Shown in pieces: positions 1-7,753 of a stretch of 64,000 bases of DNA (positions within the stretch are counted from its first letter, which is position 1; every line of letters starts with the position of its first letter). The stretch is from an uncultured Spirochaetaceae bacterium (lineage in GTDB: Bacteria > Spirochaetota > Spirochaetia > Sphaerochaetales > Sphaerochaetaceae): assembly GCA_944392965.1 (NCBI GenBank), contig CALXYM010000003.1, positions 1 through 64,000 of the forward strand, read 5' to 3'. Under the pieces are notes generated by a model. The model searched no databases and was not told the DNA's origin. It worked only from the letters and a program-made list of their open reading frames with translations. A program made the position numbers and the translations under genes.

Positions 1-1061
1 TTGATGCCGATTATATTGAGAAGTATGGTCTTGATCTTGGACTTACCGCAGAATCCGTTAATGGAACAGGTCCTTATAGGCTTGCATCTTGGAATAAAGA
101 TCAGGAAATGGTTTTTGAGTCATTCCCAGACTATTTCAGAGGTGAGGTTCCTACAAAGAAAATAGATATTCTCATTGTAACTGATGCAAACGCACGTCTT
201 GTCGCTCTTGAAACTGGACAGGTGGATATCGCGACGGTCAACTCATCTGAGATTCCAAGACTTCAGGAGACACCTGGAATACAAGTACTGATGTTTGAGG
301 GCATTGGATCCCAAGGACTACAGTTCAACTGTGCCAATGAGTACATGAAGGATCCACGTGTACGTCAGGCTATCTCATATGCGATTGACAGGCAGCTCAT
401 CGTTGATGTCCTATATTCAGATATCGGGGAGAAGGCATGTACGGCACCTGTGAACCCGAACGTATGGGGCTATTATGATTTCGGAGTAGTTGCTCAGGAT
501 GTGGAGAAGGCGAAGGCGCTTCTCGCAGAGGCCGGCTATCCTGATGGTTTTGATATCAGCATCATGCTCTATCCAAACTACAACAAGTCCACGGAGACGT
601 GTGAGATGATAGTCTCGATGCTTGCTGATGTCGGAATCAATGCGACGATTGAGGTTGTTGATAATGCAACTTTCAAAGCTGTCCAAGGTAATAGAAGCTA
701 TCCAGGAGAGGACTTTCCATGGGCGATGTTCTTCATGGGATATGGAGCGGGCACTGCAGACTGCGATGAAGGGTTAAGAAGGATCTGGACGACATCACCG
801 GATGGAAATAACAATAATAACTACGGCTGGTATTCCAATGCCGAGGTTGATAGACTTCTTGAAGCTGCCATCGGTGAGCTTGATGAAGAGAAGAGGCTTG
901 AGCTTTATAAAGAGGCACAGCAGATTCTTTTCCTTGATGATCCTGCCGCTCTTTTCATAAATGACAGATATTACACCTGGACTATGAGTGACAAGGTCGA
1001 AGGATTCGCGGTTAATGTCAATAATGTTATCTTCTGGGATAATCTCAGATGTAGAAACTAG
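1..1061 (+). CDS. Oligopeptide-type ABC substrate-binding protein, copy 1 (5' truncated by window)
   Basis: C-terminal about 350 residues of a family-5 extracellular solute-binding protein (SBP_bac_5), the kind that delivers peptides, and sometimes nickel or oligosaccharides, to an ABC importer in the periplasm. The reading frame is open from base 3. The N-terminus lies outside the window. It aligns end to end with the complete copies at 1947, 4462 and 6131 and keeps the signature around DPRVRQAISYAID. No permease or ATPase lies nearby. The DNA is mosaic: the 5' part matches copy 2 and the middle matches copy 3 exactly. Ligand unknown; peptides are most likely from the family and the neighbouring peptidase. 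Confidence 0.9.
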   Translation, partial: DADYIEKYGLDLGLTAESVNGTGPYRLASWNKDQEMVFESFPDYFRGEVPTKKIDILIVTDANARLVALETGQVDIATVNSSEIPRLQETPGIQVLMFEGIGSQGLQFNCANEYMKDPRVRQAISYAIDRQLIVDVLYSDIGEKACTAPVNPNVWGYYDFGVVAQDVEKAKALLAEAGYPDGFDISIMLYPNYNKSTETCEMIVSMLADVGINATIEVVDNATFKAVQGNRSYPGEDFPWAMFFMGYGAGTADCDEGLRRIWTTSPDGNNNNNYGWYSNAEVDRLLEAAIGELDEEKRLELYKEAQQILFLDDPAALFINDRYYTWTMSDKVEGFAVNVNNVIFWDNLRCRN

Positions 1062-1073
1062 TTCTTTGTGCAT

Positions 1074-1098
1074 GGGAAGGGGTTTATCGCCCTTTCCC
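1074..1098 (+). terminator. Hairpin after binding-protein copy 1
   Basis: A 9-bp stem (GGGAAGGGG / CCCTTTCCC, one G-T pair) with a 7-base loop lies 12 bases after the stop codon and is followed by TTTATAAAA. The T-run is short. It may be a leaky terminator or a 3' stabiliser that raises binding-protein mRNA relative to the downstream TPR gene. Confidence 0.55.
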
Positions 1099-1123
1099 TT
1101 TATAAAAACAAATCGGGGTATTT

Positions 1124-1933
1124 ATGAAATTTGTTTACAATCAGAAGAAGACAGATGAGATTTCTAACTTTCTCATGATGAAGCCATCTATGGAAGAGGC
1201 TGAGGTATTGTTAAAAAAGGATGAGACGGACCCTTATGCCTGGTTTACCATGGGGATGGCTCTTGGCTTGGCGCATAAGAACAGTGAGTCATTAGAAGCA
1301 TATTCAAAAGGTTTGATGTACTCTCCTTTCTATGCACCTCTTTATTTCGGAAGAGGCAGGAGACACAATAGCATGGGGGAGTATTATGCTGCTTTATCTG
1401 ACTTCACCATGGCAATCCAGCTTGATCCATCGGTATGGACGTATTGGTATTATAGAGCGACAGCAGAAAATATCCATGGCGATCTTGATGCATCAATTTC
1501 GGATTTGGAAGAGTGTATTCCTCTGACTATACCTTCCCAGCGGTATGTGATTGTTCATTGGCTTTATACTACATATGCGGAGCTGGGCGACTATAAGAAG
1601 GCAGAAGAGTCTCTTGAATATGTTGATGGCATTGTTGAATGTCCCAAGCGTAATTATGGATACAGGAGATCCGTTCAGCTTTATAAGGGACTAATAAGCC
1701 CGGAAGATTATATTGATGAGGAAGAGATGGCAAAAGTAGTTCTTGATCAGCCGGGAAGAATTCAACTTGAAGAAAATGGTATGCTTTACGGCCTTTACTG
1801 GTATTGGATGATACATGGGGATGAAAAGAAGGCCTATGATGCGATAAAGCGGTTACAGGAGGTTGCTGTAAAAGGAGCTTTTGGGTATTCGAAATCAATC
1901 CCAATTGCTAAAAAGCTTGGAATAATAAAATAA
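1124..1933 (+). CDS. TPR-repeat protein, copy 1 of the array
   Basis: A 269-residue protein without signal peptide or membrane segment, so presumably cytoplasmic. It has about three consecutive tetratricopeptide repeats in the first 150 residues (AYSKGLMYSPFYAP and AIQLDPS typify the helices) and a conserved tail ending in AKKLGIIK. Homologues at 3622 and 9207 share the opening MKFVYN/MKFVFN and the ending. TPR domains hold protein partners; no enzymatic motif is visible. It lies 13 bases before binding-protein copy 2, so the two are probably co-transcribed. The partner is unknown. Confidence 0.8.
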   Translation: MKFVYNQKKTDEISNFLMMKPSMEEAEVLLKKDETDPYAWFTMGMALGLAHKNSESLEAYSKGLMYSPFYAPLYFGRGRRHNSMGEYYAALSDFTMAIQLDPSVWTYWYYRATAENIHGDLDASISDLEECIPLTIPSQRYVIVHWLYTTYAELGDYKKAEESLEYVDGIVECPKRNYGYRRSVQLYKGLISPEDYIDEEEMAKVVLDQPGRIQLEENGMLYGLYWYWMIHGDEKKAYDAIKRLQEVAVKGAFGYSKSIPIAKKLGIIK

Positions 1934-1946
1934 AGGAGGAGCAGAA

Positions 1947-3521
1947 ATGAAAAAAGGTTTTATTATTCTTTTAGTTTTTACATTTGTCCTTTGCCGTGTT
2001 TTTGCTGGGGGAGCAAATGAAGAGGCAAAATCTGAATTGCCGGAATATAAAGATACGATAATTATTGCCACTGGAGCTGATCAGAACTACATGGATGGTC
2101 AGATGAATAACACAAATGATGTTTATCTCAGGGCTGTTTATTCATCTCTTGTAAGAAGGGGACTTGATGGTAATATTGAAGGAGATCTTGCAGAAAGCTG
2201 GTCTGTAGGGGAGGATGGAGTGACATGGACGTTCAACCTTCGTCATGGGGTGAAGTTCCATAATGGGAAAGAGTTCACATCAAAAGATGTCGTCGCATCC
2301 TACGACAGATTGCTGAATGAGGTAGCTGTAAGATACAATTCCCTTGCAAAAGGTTATATTGAAGATGTCTATGCAGTGGACGATTATACTGTATGCATCG
2401 TTACTCCAGGGCCAGTTGCAAGCCTTCTTGCGAACCTCACACACCGTTCAAATCTTATTCTTGATGCCGATTATATTGAGAAGTATGGTCTTGATCTTGG
2501 ACTTACCGCAGAATCCGTTAATGGAACAGGTCCTTATCGGCTTGCATCTTGGAATAAAGATCAGGAAATGGTTTTTGAATCTTTCCCCGATTATTTTGAA
2601 GGAGAGGTTCCTACAAAGACCATTGATATTCTTATAGTTACAGATGCAAATGCCCGTTGCGTTGCTCTTGAGACCGGACAGGTGGATATTGCAACAGTTA
2701 ATTCATCCGAGATTCCAAGACTTCAGGAGACACCTGGAATACAAGTACTGATGCTTGAGGGCATTGGATCCCAAGGACTACAGTTCAACTGTGCCAATGA
2801 GTATATGAAGGATCCACGTGTACGTCAGGCTATCTCATATGCGATTGACAGGCAGCTTATTATCGATACCCTTTATTCCGATATCGGAGAAAAGGTTTGT
2901 ACGGCACCTGTGAACCCGAACGTATGGGGCTATTATGACTTCGGAGTCATTCCTCAGGATGTAGAGAAGGCGAAGGCGCTTCTTGCAGAAGCTGGTTATC
3001 CTGATGGTTTTGATATCATTATTCAGCTCTATCCTAACTATAACAAATCCACGGAGACGTGTGAGATGATAGTCTCGATGCTTGCTGATGTCGGAATCAA
3101 TGCAACGATTGAGGTTGTTGATAATGCAACTTTCAAAGCCTGTAGAGGCAACAGGAGTTATCCAGGAGAGGACTTTCCATGGGCGATGTTCTTCATGGGA
3201 TATGGAGCAGGAACTGCTGACTGTGATGAGGGTTTGAGAAGAATTTGGTCGACATCGCCGGATGGAAATAACAACAATAACTACGGATGGTATTCCAATG
3301 CCGAGGTTGATAGACTTCTGGAAGCTGCCATCGGTGAGCTTGATGAAGAGAAGAGGCTTGAGCTTTATAAAGATGCACAGCAGATTCTTTTCCTTGATGA
3401 TCCTGCCGCTCTTTTCATAAATGACAGATATAACATCTGGACTATGAGTGATAAGGTCGAAGGATTCGCGGTTAATGTTAACAACGCTATTTTCTGGAAT
3501 GAACTGCGATGCCGTAATTAG
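1947..3521 (+). CDS. Oligopeptide-type ABC substrate-binding protein, copy 2
   Basis: Complete 524-residue SBP_bac_5 protein. Residues 1 to about 21 form a signal peptide (basic start, hydrophobic core, then VFAGG). A Cys at residue 16 makes a poor lipobox, so signal peptidase I cleavage after FA is preferred. The mature part starts with the DTIIIATGADQ block shared by all copies. A strong ribosome site (AAAGGAGG) precedes the ATG. It differs from the other copies in small clusters, for example DANARCVAL, IIQLYPNYN and FKACRGNRS, likely in or near the ligand pocket. Expected to be periplasmic or surface-tethered. Confidence 0.92.
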   Translation: MKKGFIILLVFTFVLCRVFAGGANEEAKSELPEYKDTIIIATGADQNYMDGQMNNTNDVYLRAVYSSLVRRGLDGNIEGDLAESWSVGEDGVTWTFNLRHGVKFHNGKEFTSKDVVASYDRLLNEVAVRYNSLAKGYIEDVYAVDDYTVCIVTPGPVASLLANLTHRSNLILDADYIEKYGLDLGLTAESVNGTGPYRLASWNKDQEMVFESFPDYFEGEVPTKTIDILIVTDANARCVALETGQVDIATVNSSEIPRLQETPGIQVLMLEGIGSQGLQFNCANEYMKDPRVRQAISYAIDRQLIIDTLYSDIGEKVCTAPVNPNVWGYYDFGVIPQDVEKAKALLAEAGYPDGFDIIIQLYPNYNKSTETCEMIVSMLADVGINATIEVVDNATFKACRGNRSYPGEDFPWAMFFMGYGAGTADCDEGLRRIWSTSPDGNNNNNYGWYSNAEVDRLLEAAIGELDEEKRLELYKDAQQILFLDDPAALFINDRYNIWTMSDKVEGFAVNVNNAIFWNELRCRN

Positions 3522-3531
3522 CTTGTAGTGT

Positions 3532-3560
3532 CATGGAAGGGAGTTTTGCTCCTTTCCATG
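3532..3560 (+). terminator. Hairpin after binding-protein copy 2
   Basis: A 12-bp stem (CATGGAAGGGAG / CTCCTTTCCATG, one wobble) with loop TTTTG starts 11 bases after the stop codon. Only ATTTA follows, so termination would be partial. It sits where copies 1, 3 and 4 also carry hairpins, which suggests a common role in setting binding-protein transcript levels. Confidence 0.5.
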
Positions 3561-3621
3561 ATTTATCTGGAGCACTTTGATACGTGAAGTGTTGCAGATA
3601 AATTTTTTGGGAGGAAATGAA

Positions 3622-4434
3622 ATGAAGTTTGTCTATAATGAGGAGAGGGATCTACAGATGCGTAAGATCCTGATGATGGTACCTAAGGTAAGCGAGGCAC
3701 AGGCTCTGTTGGATAAGGACAGCACTGATCCATATGCATGGTATGTCATGGGAACAGCCCTTGCAGAGGAGGGAAAACTTGAAGAGGCGATTGATGCCTA
3801 TTCGACTGGCATCATGTATGCACCTTTCTATGCTCCCAACTATTTCGGTCGTGGCAGAAGGCATAATGCCGTGGGAGAGTGGAAGCAGGCGATGGCCGAT
3901 TTCACGATGTGCATACAGCTTGAGCCTTCAAACTGGACGTACTGGTATTACAGGGCGACTACGGCAAATGTCAGAGGTGGGCTGCTGGAGGATTCGATCG
4001 ATGATTTCAGAGAATGTCTCAATCTGACAAAGCCAAGTGAGCAGTATCCCCTCATTCACTGGCTCTATACGACATATGCGGAACTCGGTGATTACAAGAA
4101 AGCGGAGGAGTCCCTTAACCTGATTGACTGCAAGGAGAAAGCGCCTCAGATGGATTATGGCTATGAAAGGGCAGTCCAGCTTTATAAGGGTATTGTGAAA
4201 CCTGAGGACTACATTGATGAGGAGAAGATGGCAAAAGTCGTCATAGACAGGCCTAACAGGGTGCACTTTGAGGAAAGCCATATGTTATATGGTCTTTACT
4301 GGTACTGGAAGATCCATGGAGATGATCAGAAGGCATATGACGCCATCAAGAGGCTTCAAGAAATCGGTTATCCTGGAACATTTGGATTGCTGAAGTCCCA
4401 GCCGATAGCAAGGAAACTTGGAATAATAAAGTAA
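3622..4434 (+). CDS. TPR-repeat protein, copy 2 of the array
   Basis: 270-residue cytoplasmic TPR protein, paralogous to those at 1124 and 9207. The ATG at 3622 is chosen because GGGAGGAA lies just upstream and the product then begins MKFVYN like its paralogues; an in-frame TTG at 3577 has no such support. TPR helices span roughly residues 35-150 (AWYVMGTALAEEGKLEEAI, AMADFTMCIQLEPS, SIDDFRECLNL). It sits 27 bases before copy 3 of the binding protein and probably shares its transcript. Function unknown; a scaffold or adaptor role is inferred. Confidence 0.8.
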   Translation: MKFVYNEERDLQMRKILMMVPKVSEAQALLDKDSTDPYAWYVMGTALAEEGKLEEAIDAYSTGIMYAPFYAPNYFGRGRRHNAVGEWKQAMADFTMCIQLEPSNWTYWYYRATTANVRGGLLEDSIDDFRECLNLTKPSEQYPLIHWLYTTYAELGDYKKAEESLNLIDCKEKAPQMDYGYERAVQLYKGIVKPEDYIDEEKMAKVVIDRPNRVHFEESHMLYGLYWYWKIHGDDQKAYDAIKRLQEIGYPGTFGLLKSQPIARKLGIIK

Positions 4435-4461
4435 GACCATATAAAAACAAAAGGAGAATTT

Positions 4462-6042
4462 ATGAAGAGATTATCGGCTTTGCTTTTAGTTGCGGTACTT
4501 GTCCTGTGTCAGGTTTTTGCAGGAGGGACTAAAGAGGAGGACTCCTCATCTGCTCCGGCAGCGTCCTACAAGGATACGATCATCATCGCAACCGGTGCTG
4601 ACCAGGGCTATATGGACGGTCAGATGAACAATACGAACGATGTCTACCTCAGGGCCTGCTATTCACAGCTTGTGAGAAGGGCCTTGGACGGAAGCATCGA
4701 GGGGGATCTTGCAGAGAGCTGGTCTGTAGGGGAGGATGGAGTGACATGGACGTTCAACCTTCGCCATGGTGTCAAATTCCATAACGGCAAGGAGCTCACG
4801 TCAAAGGATGTCGTAGCATCCTATGACAGGCTGCTGAACAATCCTGCAATAAGATATAATTCCCTTGCAAAAGGATATATCGAGGATGTCTACGCCGTAG
4901 ATGACTATACAGTATGCCTTGTTACACCGGGGCCAGTTGCAAGCCTTCTTGCGAACCTCACACACCGTTCAAATCTTATTCTTGATGCCGATTACATTGA
5001 GAAGTATGGCATAGACCTGGGTGTGACGGCAGAATCCGTGAATGGAACAGGTCCATACCGCCTTGCTTCATGGAATAAGGATCAGGAGATGGTCCTTGAG
5101 GCGTTCCCTGACTATTTCAGAGGTGAAGTTCCTACAAAGATCATCGATATTCTCATAGTTGCGGATGCAAATGCTCGTACGGTCGCTCTTGAGACCGGAC
5201 AGGTTGATATCGCGACGGTCAACTCATCTGAGATTCCAAGACTTCAGGAGACACCTGGCATCCAGGTGAAGATGTTCGAGGGAATTGCAGCACACGGACT
5301 ACAGTTCAACTGTGCCAATGAGTATATGAAGGATCCACGTGTGCGTCAGGCAATCAACTATGCGATCGACAAGCAGCTCATCGTTGATGTCCTATATTCA
5401 GATATCGGAGAGAAGGCATGTACGGCACCTGTGAACCCGAACGTATGGGGTTATTATGACTTCGGAGTAGTTCCTCAGGATGTGGAGAAGGCGAAGGCGC
5501 TTCTCGCAGAGGCCGGCTATCCTGATGGTTTTGATATCAGCATCATGCTCTATCCAAACTACAACAAGTCCACGGAGACGTGTGAGATGATAGTCTCGAT
5601 GCTTGCTGATGTCGGAATCAATGCGACGATTGAGGTTGTTGATAATGCAACTTTCAAAGCTGTCCAAGGTAATAGAAGCTATCCAGGAGAGGACTTTCCA
5701 TGGGCGATGTTCTTCATGGGATATGGAGCGGGCACTGCAGACTGCGATGAAGGGTTAAGAAGGATCTGGACGACATCACCGGATGGAAATAACAATAATA
5801 ACTACGGTTGGTATTCCAATGCTGAGGTTGACCGCCTGCTTGCAGAGGCTATGAGTGAACTCGATGAAGAGAGGAGGCTTGAGCTTTATAAGGAGGCACA
5901 GCAGATCCTCTACATCGATGATCCTGCGGCGATTTTCACGAATGACAGATATAACATCTGGACTATGAGTGACAAGGTCGAGGGATTCGAGGTTAATGTC
6001 AATAATGTTATCTTCTGGGATAATCTCAGATGTAGGAGTTGA
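4462..6042 (+). CDS. Oligopeptide-type ABC substrate-binding protein, copy 3
   Basis: Complete 526-residue SBP_bac_5 protein with a signal peptide (hydrophobic LLLVAVLVL, then CQVFAGG) and the shared mature start. An AAAGGAGAA ribosome site precedes the ATG. Bases 5474-5807 are identical to part of copy 1. Pocket-region variants include IVADANARTVAL and EGIAAHGLQ. It is followed directly by a good terminator and then by copy 4. Role inferred from family: periplasmic ligand capture for an ABC importer encoded elsewhere. Confidence 0.92.
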   Translation: MKRLSALLLVAVLVLCQVFAGGTKEEDSSSAPAASYKDTIIIATGADQGYMDGQMNNTNDVYLRACYSQLVRRALDGSIEGDLAESWSVGEDGVTWTFNLRHGVKFHNGKELTSKDVVASYDRLLNNPAIRYNSLAKGYIEDVYAVDDYTVCLVTPGPVASLLANLTHRSNLILDADYIEKYGIDLGVTAESVNGTGPYRLASWNKDQEMVLEAFPDYFRGEVPTKIIDILIVADANARTVALETGQVDIATVNSSEIPRLQETPGIQVKMFEGIAAHGLQFNCANEYMKDPRVRQAINYAIDKQLIVDVLYSDIGEKACTAPVNPNVWGYYDFGVVPQDVEKAKALLAEAGYPDGFDISIMLYPNYNKSTETCEMIVSMLADVGINATIEVVDNATFKAVQGNRSYPGEDFPWAMFFMGYGAGTADCDEGLRRIWTTSPDGNNNNNYGWYSNAEVDRLLAEAMSELDEERRLELYKEAQQILYIDDPAAIFTNDRYNIWTMSDKVEGFEVNVNNVIFWDNLRCRS

Positions 6043-6050
6043 ACTGAGTC

Positions 6051-6083
6051 TGGAAGGCTGAATTTCGGCCTTCCATGTTTTTC
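6051..6083 (+). terminator. Terminator after binding-protein copy 3
   Basis: An 11-bp stem (TGGAAGGCTGA / TCGGCCTTCCA) with a 3-base loop is followed by TGTTTTT, eight bases after the stop codon. This is the most terminator-like of the hairpins inside the array. Confidence 0.7.
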
Positions 6084-6112
6084 CGGACTACCTAGACTGG
6101 TAGTCGGGAAAA
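6079..6112 (+). promoter_or_regulatory. Long inverted repeat just upstream of copy 4 ribosome site
   Basis: Arms TTTTCCGGACTACC and GGTAGTCGGGAAAA pair over 14 positions with one mismatch around a 6-base loop (TAGACT). The repeat ends about seven bases before the AAGGAG of the next gene. It could act as an operator, a second terminator or a translational hairpin. No other copy of the array has an equivalent. Confidence 0.45.
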
Positions 6113-6130
6113 GCATTTAAGGAGAATGAA

Positions 6131-7708
6131 ATGAAAAAAACTGCAATACTGTTATTGATGGTTCTTCTCTCTGTATCCATGCTTTTTGCTGCAGGATCAA
6201 GTGAAGATGCTCAGGTTGCTGATTCGACAGGGTATAAGGATACGATCATCATTGCAACCGGTGCTGATCAGAATTATATGGATGGTCAGATGAACAATAC
6301 GAACGATGTTTTCCTTCGTGCCTGCTACTCACAGCTTGTGAGAAGAGCCTTGGATGGGAGCATCGAGGGGGATCTTGCAGAGAGCTGGTCTGTAGGGGAG
6401 GATGGAGTGACATGGACGTTCAACCTTCGCCATGGTGTCAAATTCCATAACGGCAAGGAACTCACGTCAAAGGATGTCGTAGCATCCTATGACAGACTGC
6501 TGAATAATCCGGCAGTGCGCTATAATTCCCTTGCAAAAGGATATATCGAGGATGTCTACGCTGTAGATGACTACACGGTATGCCTTGTTACACCGGGGCC
6601 AGTTGCAAGTCTTCTTGCGAACCTCACACACCGTTCGAATCTTATTCTTGATGCCGATTACATTGAGAAGTATGGAATGGATCTCGGTCTTACGGTTGAA
6701 TCTGTAAACGGAACAGGCCCGTACCGCCTTGTCTCATGGGACAGGGATCAGGAGATGGTCCTTGAGGCGTTTCCTGACTATTTCAGAGGAGAGGTTCCAA
6801 CCAAGAATATCGATATCCTTATCGTAACGGATGCCAATGCACGTGATGTCGCTCTGGAGACGGGACAGGTCGATATAACGATTGTGAATACATCTGAGAT
6901 TCCAAGACTTCAGGAAACACCTGGCATCCAGGTGAAGATGTTCGAGGGAATCGGAGCACACGGACTACAGTTCAACTGTGCCAATGAGTACATGAAGGAT
7001 CCACGTGTACGTCAGGCAATCAACTATGCGATCGACAAGCAGCTGATAATCGATGTCCTTTACTCAGATATCGGAGAGAGGGCATGTACGGCACCTGTGA
7101 ACCCGAACGTATGGGGCTATTATGATTTCGGAGTAGTTGCTCAGGATGTAGAGAAGGCGAAGGCGCTTCTCGCAGAGGCCGGCTATCCTGATGGTTTTGA
7201 TATCACTATCATGTGTAATCCTGGTTACAATAAGGCAACAGAGACATGTGAGATGATAGTCTCGATGCTTGCTGATGTCGGAATCAATGCCTCAATCGAA
7301 GTCGTTGATGATGCGACATTCAATTCCTCCATGGGAGGCAGGACATATCCTGGAGAGAACTTCCCATGGGCGATGTTCTTCATGGGATTCGGAGCAGGAA
7401 CTGCAGACTGTGATGAAGGATTGAGAAGGATCTGGACGACATCACCGGATGGAAACAACAACAATAACTACGGCTGGTATTCCAATGCCGAGGTTGACCG
7501 CCTGCTTGCAGAGGCAATGGGGGAGCTCGATGAAGAGAGGAGGCTTGAGCTTTATAAGGAGGCACAGCAGATCCTCTACATCGATGATCCAGCGGCGATC
7601 TTCACGAATGACAGGTACAATGTCTGGACTATGAGTGACAAGGTCGAGGGATTCGAGGTTAATGTCAATAATGTTATCTTCTGGGATAATCTCAGATGTA
7701 GAAACTAA
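6131..7708 (+). CDS. Oligopeptide-type ABC substrate-binding protein, copy 4
   Basis: Complete 525-residue SBP_bac_5 protein. The signal peptide (MKKTAILLLMVLL core, SMLFAAG end) contains no Cys, so this copy is not a lipoprotein and supports signal peptidase I processing for the family. It is the most divergent copy in the pocket-like clusters: TDANARDVAL, VDITIVNTSE, IMCNPGYNKATE and FNSSMGGRTYP. It is preceded by AAGGAG. The different clusters suggest a different ligand range from copies 1-3. Confidence 0.92.
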   Translation: MKKTAILLLMVLLSVSMLFAAGSSEDAQVADSTGYKDTIIIATGADQNYMDGQMNNTNDVFLRACYSQLVRRALDGSIEGDLAESWSVGEDGVTWTFNLRHGVKFHNGKELTSKDVVASYDRLLNNPAVRYNSLAKGYIEDVYAVDDYTVCLVTPGPVASLLANLTHRSNLILDADYIEKYGMDLGLTVESVNGTGPYRLVSWDRDQEMVLEAFPDYFRGEVPTKNIDILIVTDANARDVALETGQVDITIVNTSEIPRLQETPGIQVKMFEGIGAHGLQFNCANEYMKDPRVRQAINYAIDKQLIIDVLYSDIGERACTAPVNPNVWGYYDFGVVAQDVEKAKALLAEAGYPDGFDITIMCNPGYNKATETCEMIVSMLADVGINASIEVVDDATFNSSMGGRTYPGENFPWAMFFMGFGAGTADCDEGLRRIWTTSPDGNNNNNYGWYSNAEVDRLLAEAMGELDEERRLELYKEAQQILYIDDPAAIFTNDRYNVWTMSDKVEGFEVNVNNVIFWDNLRCRN

Positions 7709-7716
7709 ATAAAGCC

Positions 7717-7740
7717 GGGGAGCTTCTGCTCCCCTTATTT
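7717..7740 (+). terminator. Hairpin after binding-protein copy 4
   Basis: A perfect 7-bp GC-rich stem (GGGGAGC / GCTCCCC) with loop TTCT is followed by TTATTT, nine bases after the stop codon. The peptidase gene starts 13 bases further on, so read-through is probably needed for its expression. Confidence 0.65.
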
Positions 7741-7753
7741 ATAAAGGAGGAAA

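Larger units (their letters stand above)
1..7708 (+). repeat. Tandem array of four paralogous binding-protein genes
   Basis: Four homologous units of about 1.5 kb (1-1061 partial, 1947-3521, 4462-6042, 6131-7708) lie in direct orientation. TPR genes separate units 1/2 and 2/3. Similarity at DNA level is patchy. Bases 493-826 are identical to 5474-5807 (334 bp), while bases 1-118 match 2461-2578 with one difference. This pattern indicates repeated local duplication and gene conversion rather than simple divergence. Confidence 0.9.

Noticed and set aside
3577-3621. TTG start extending the second TPR protein
   Set aside because: No ribosome site, and the paralogues start at the equivalent of 3622.
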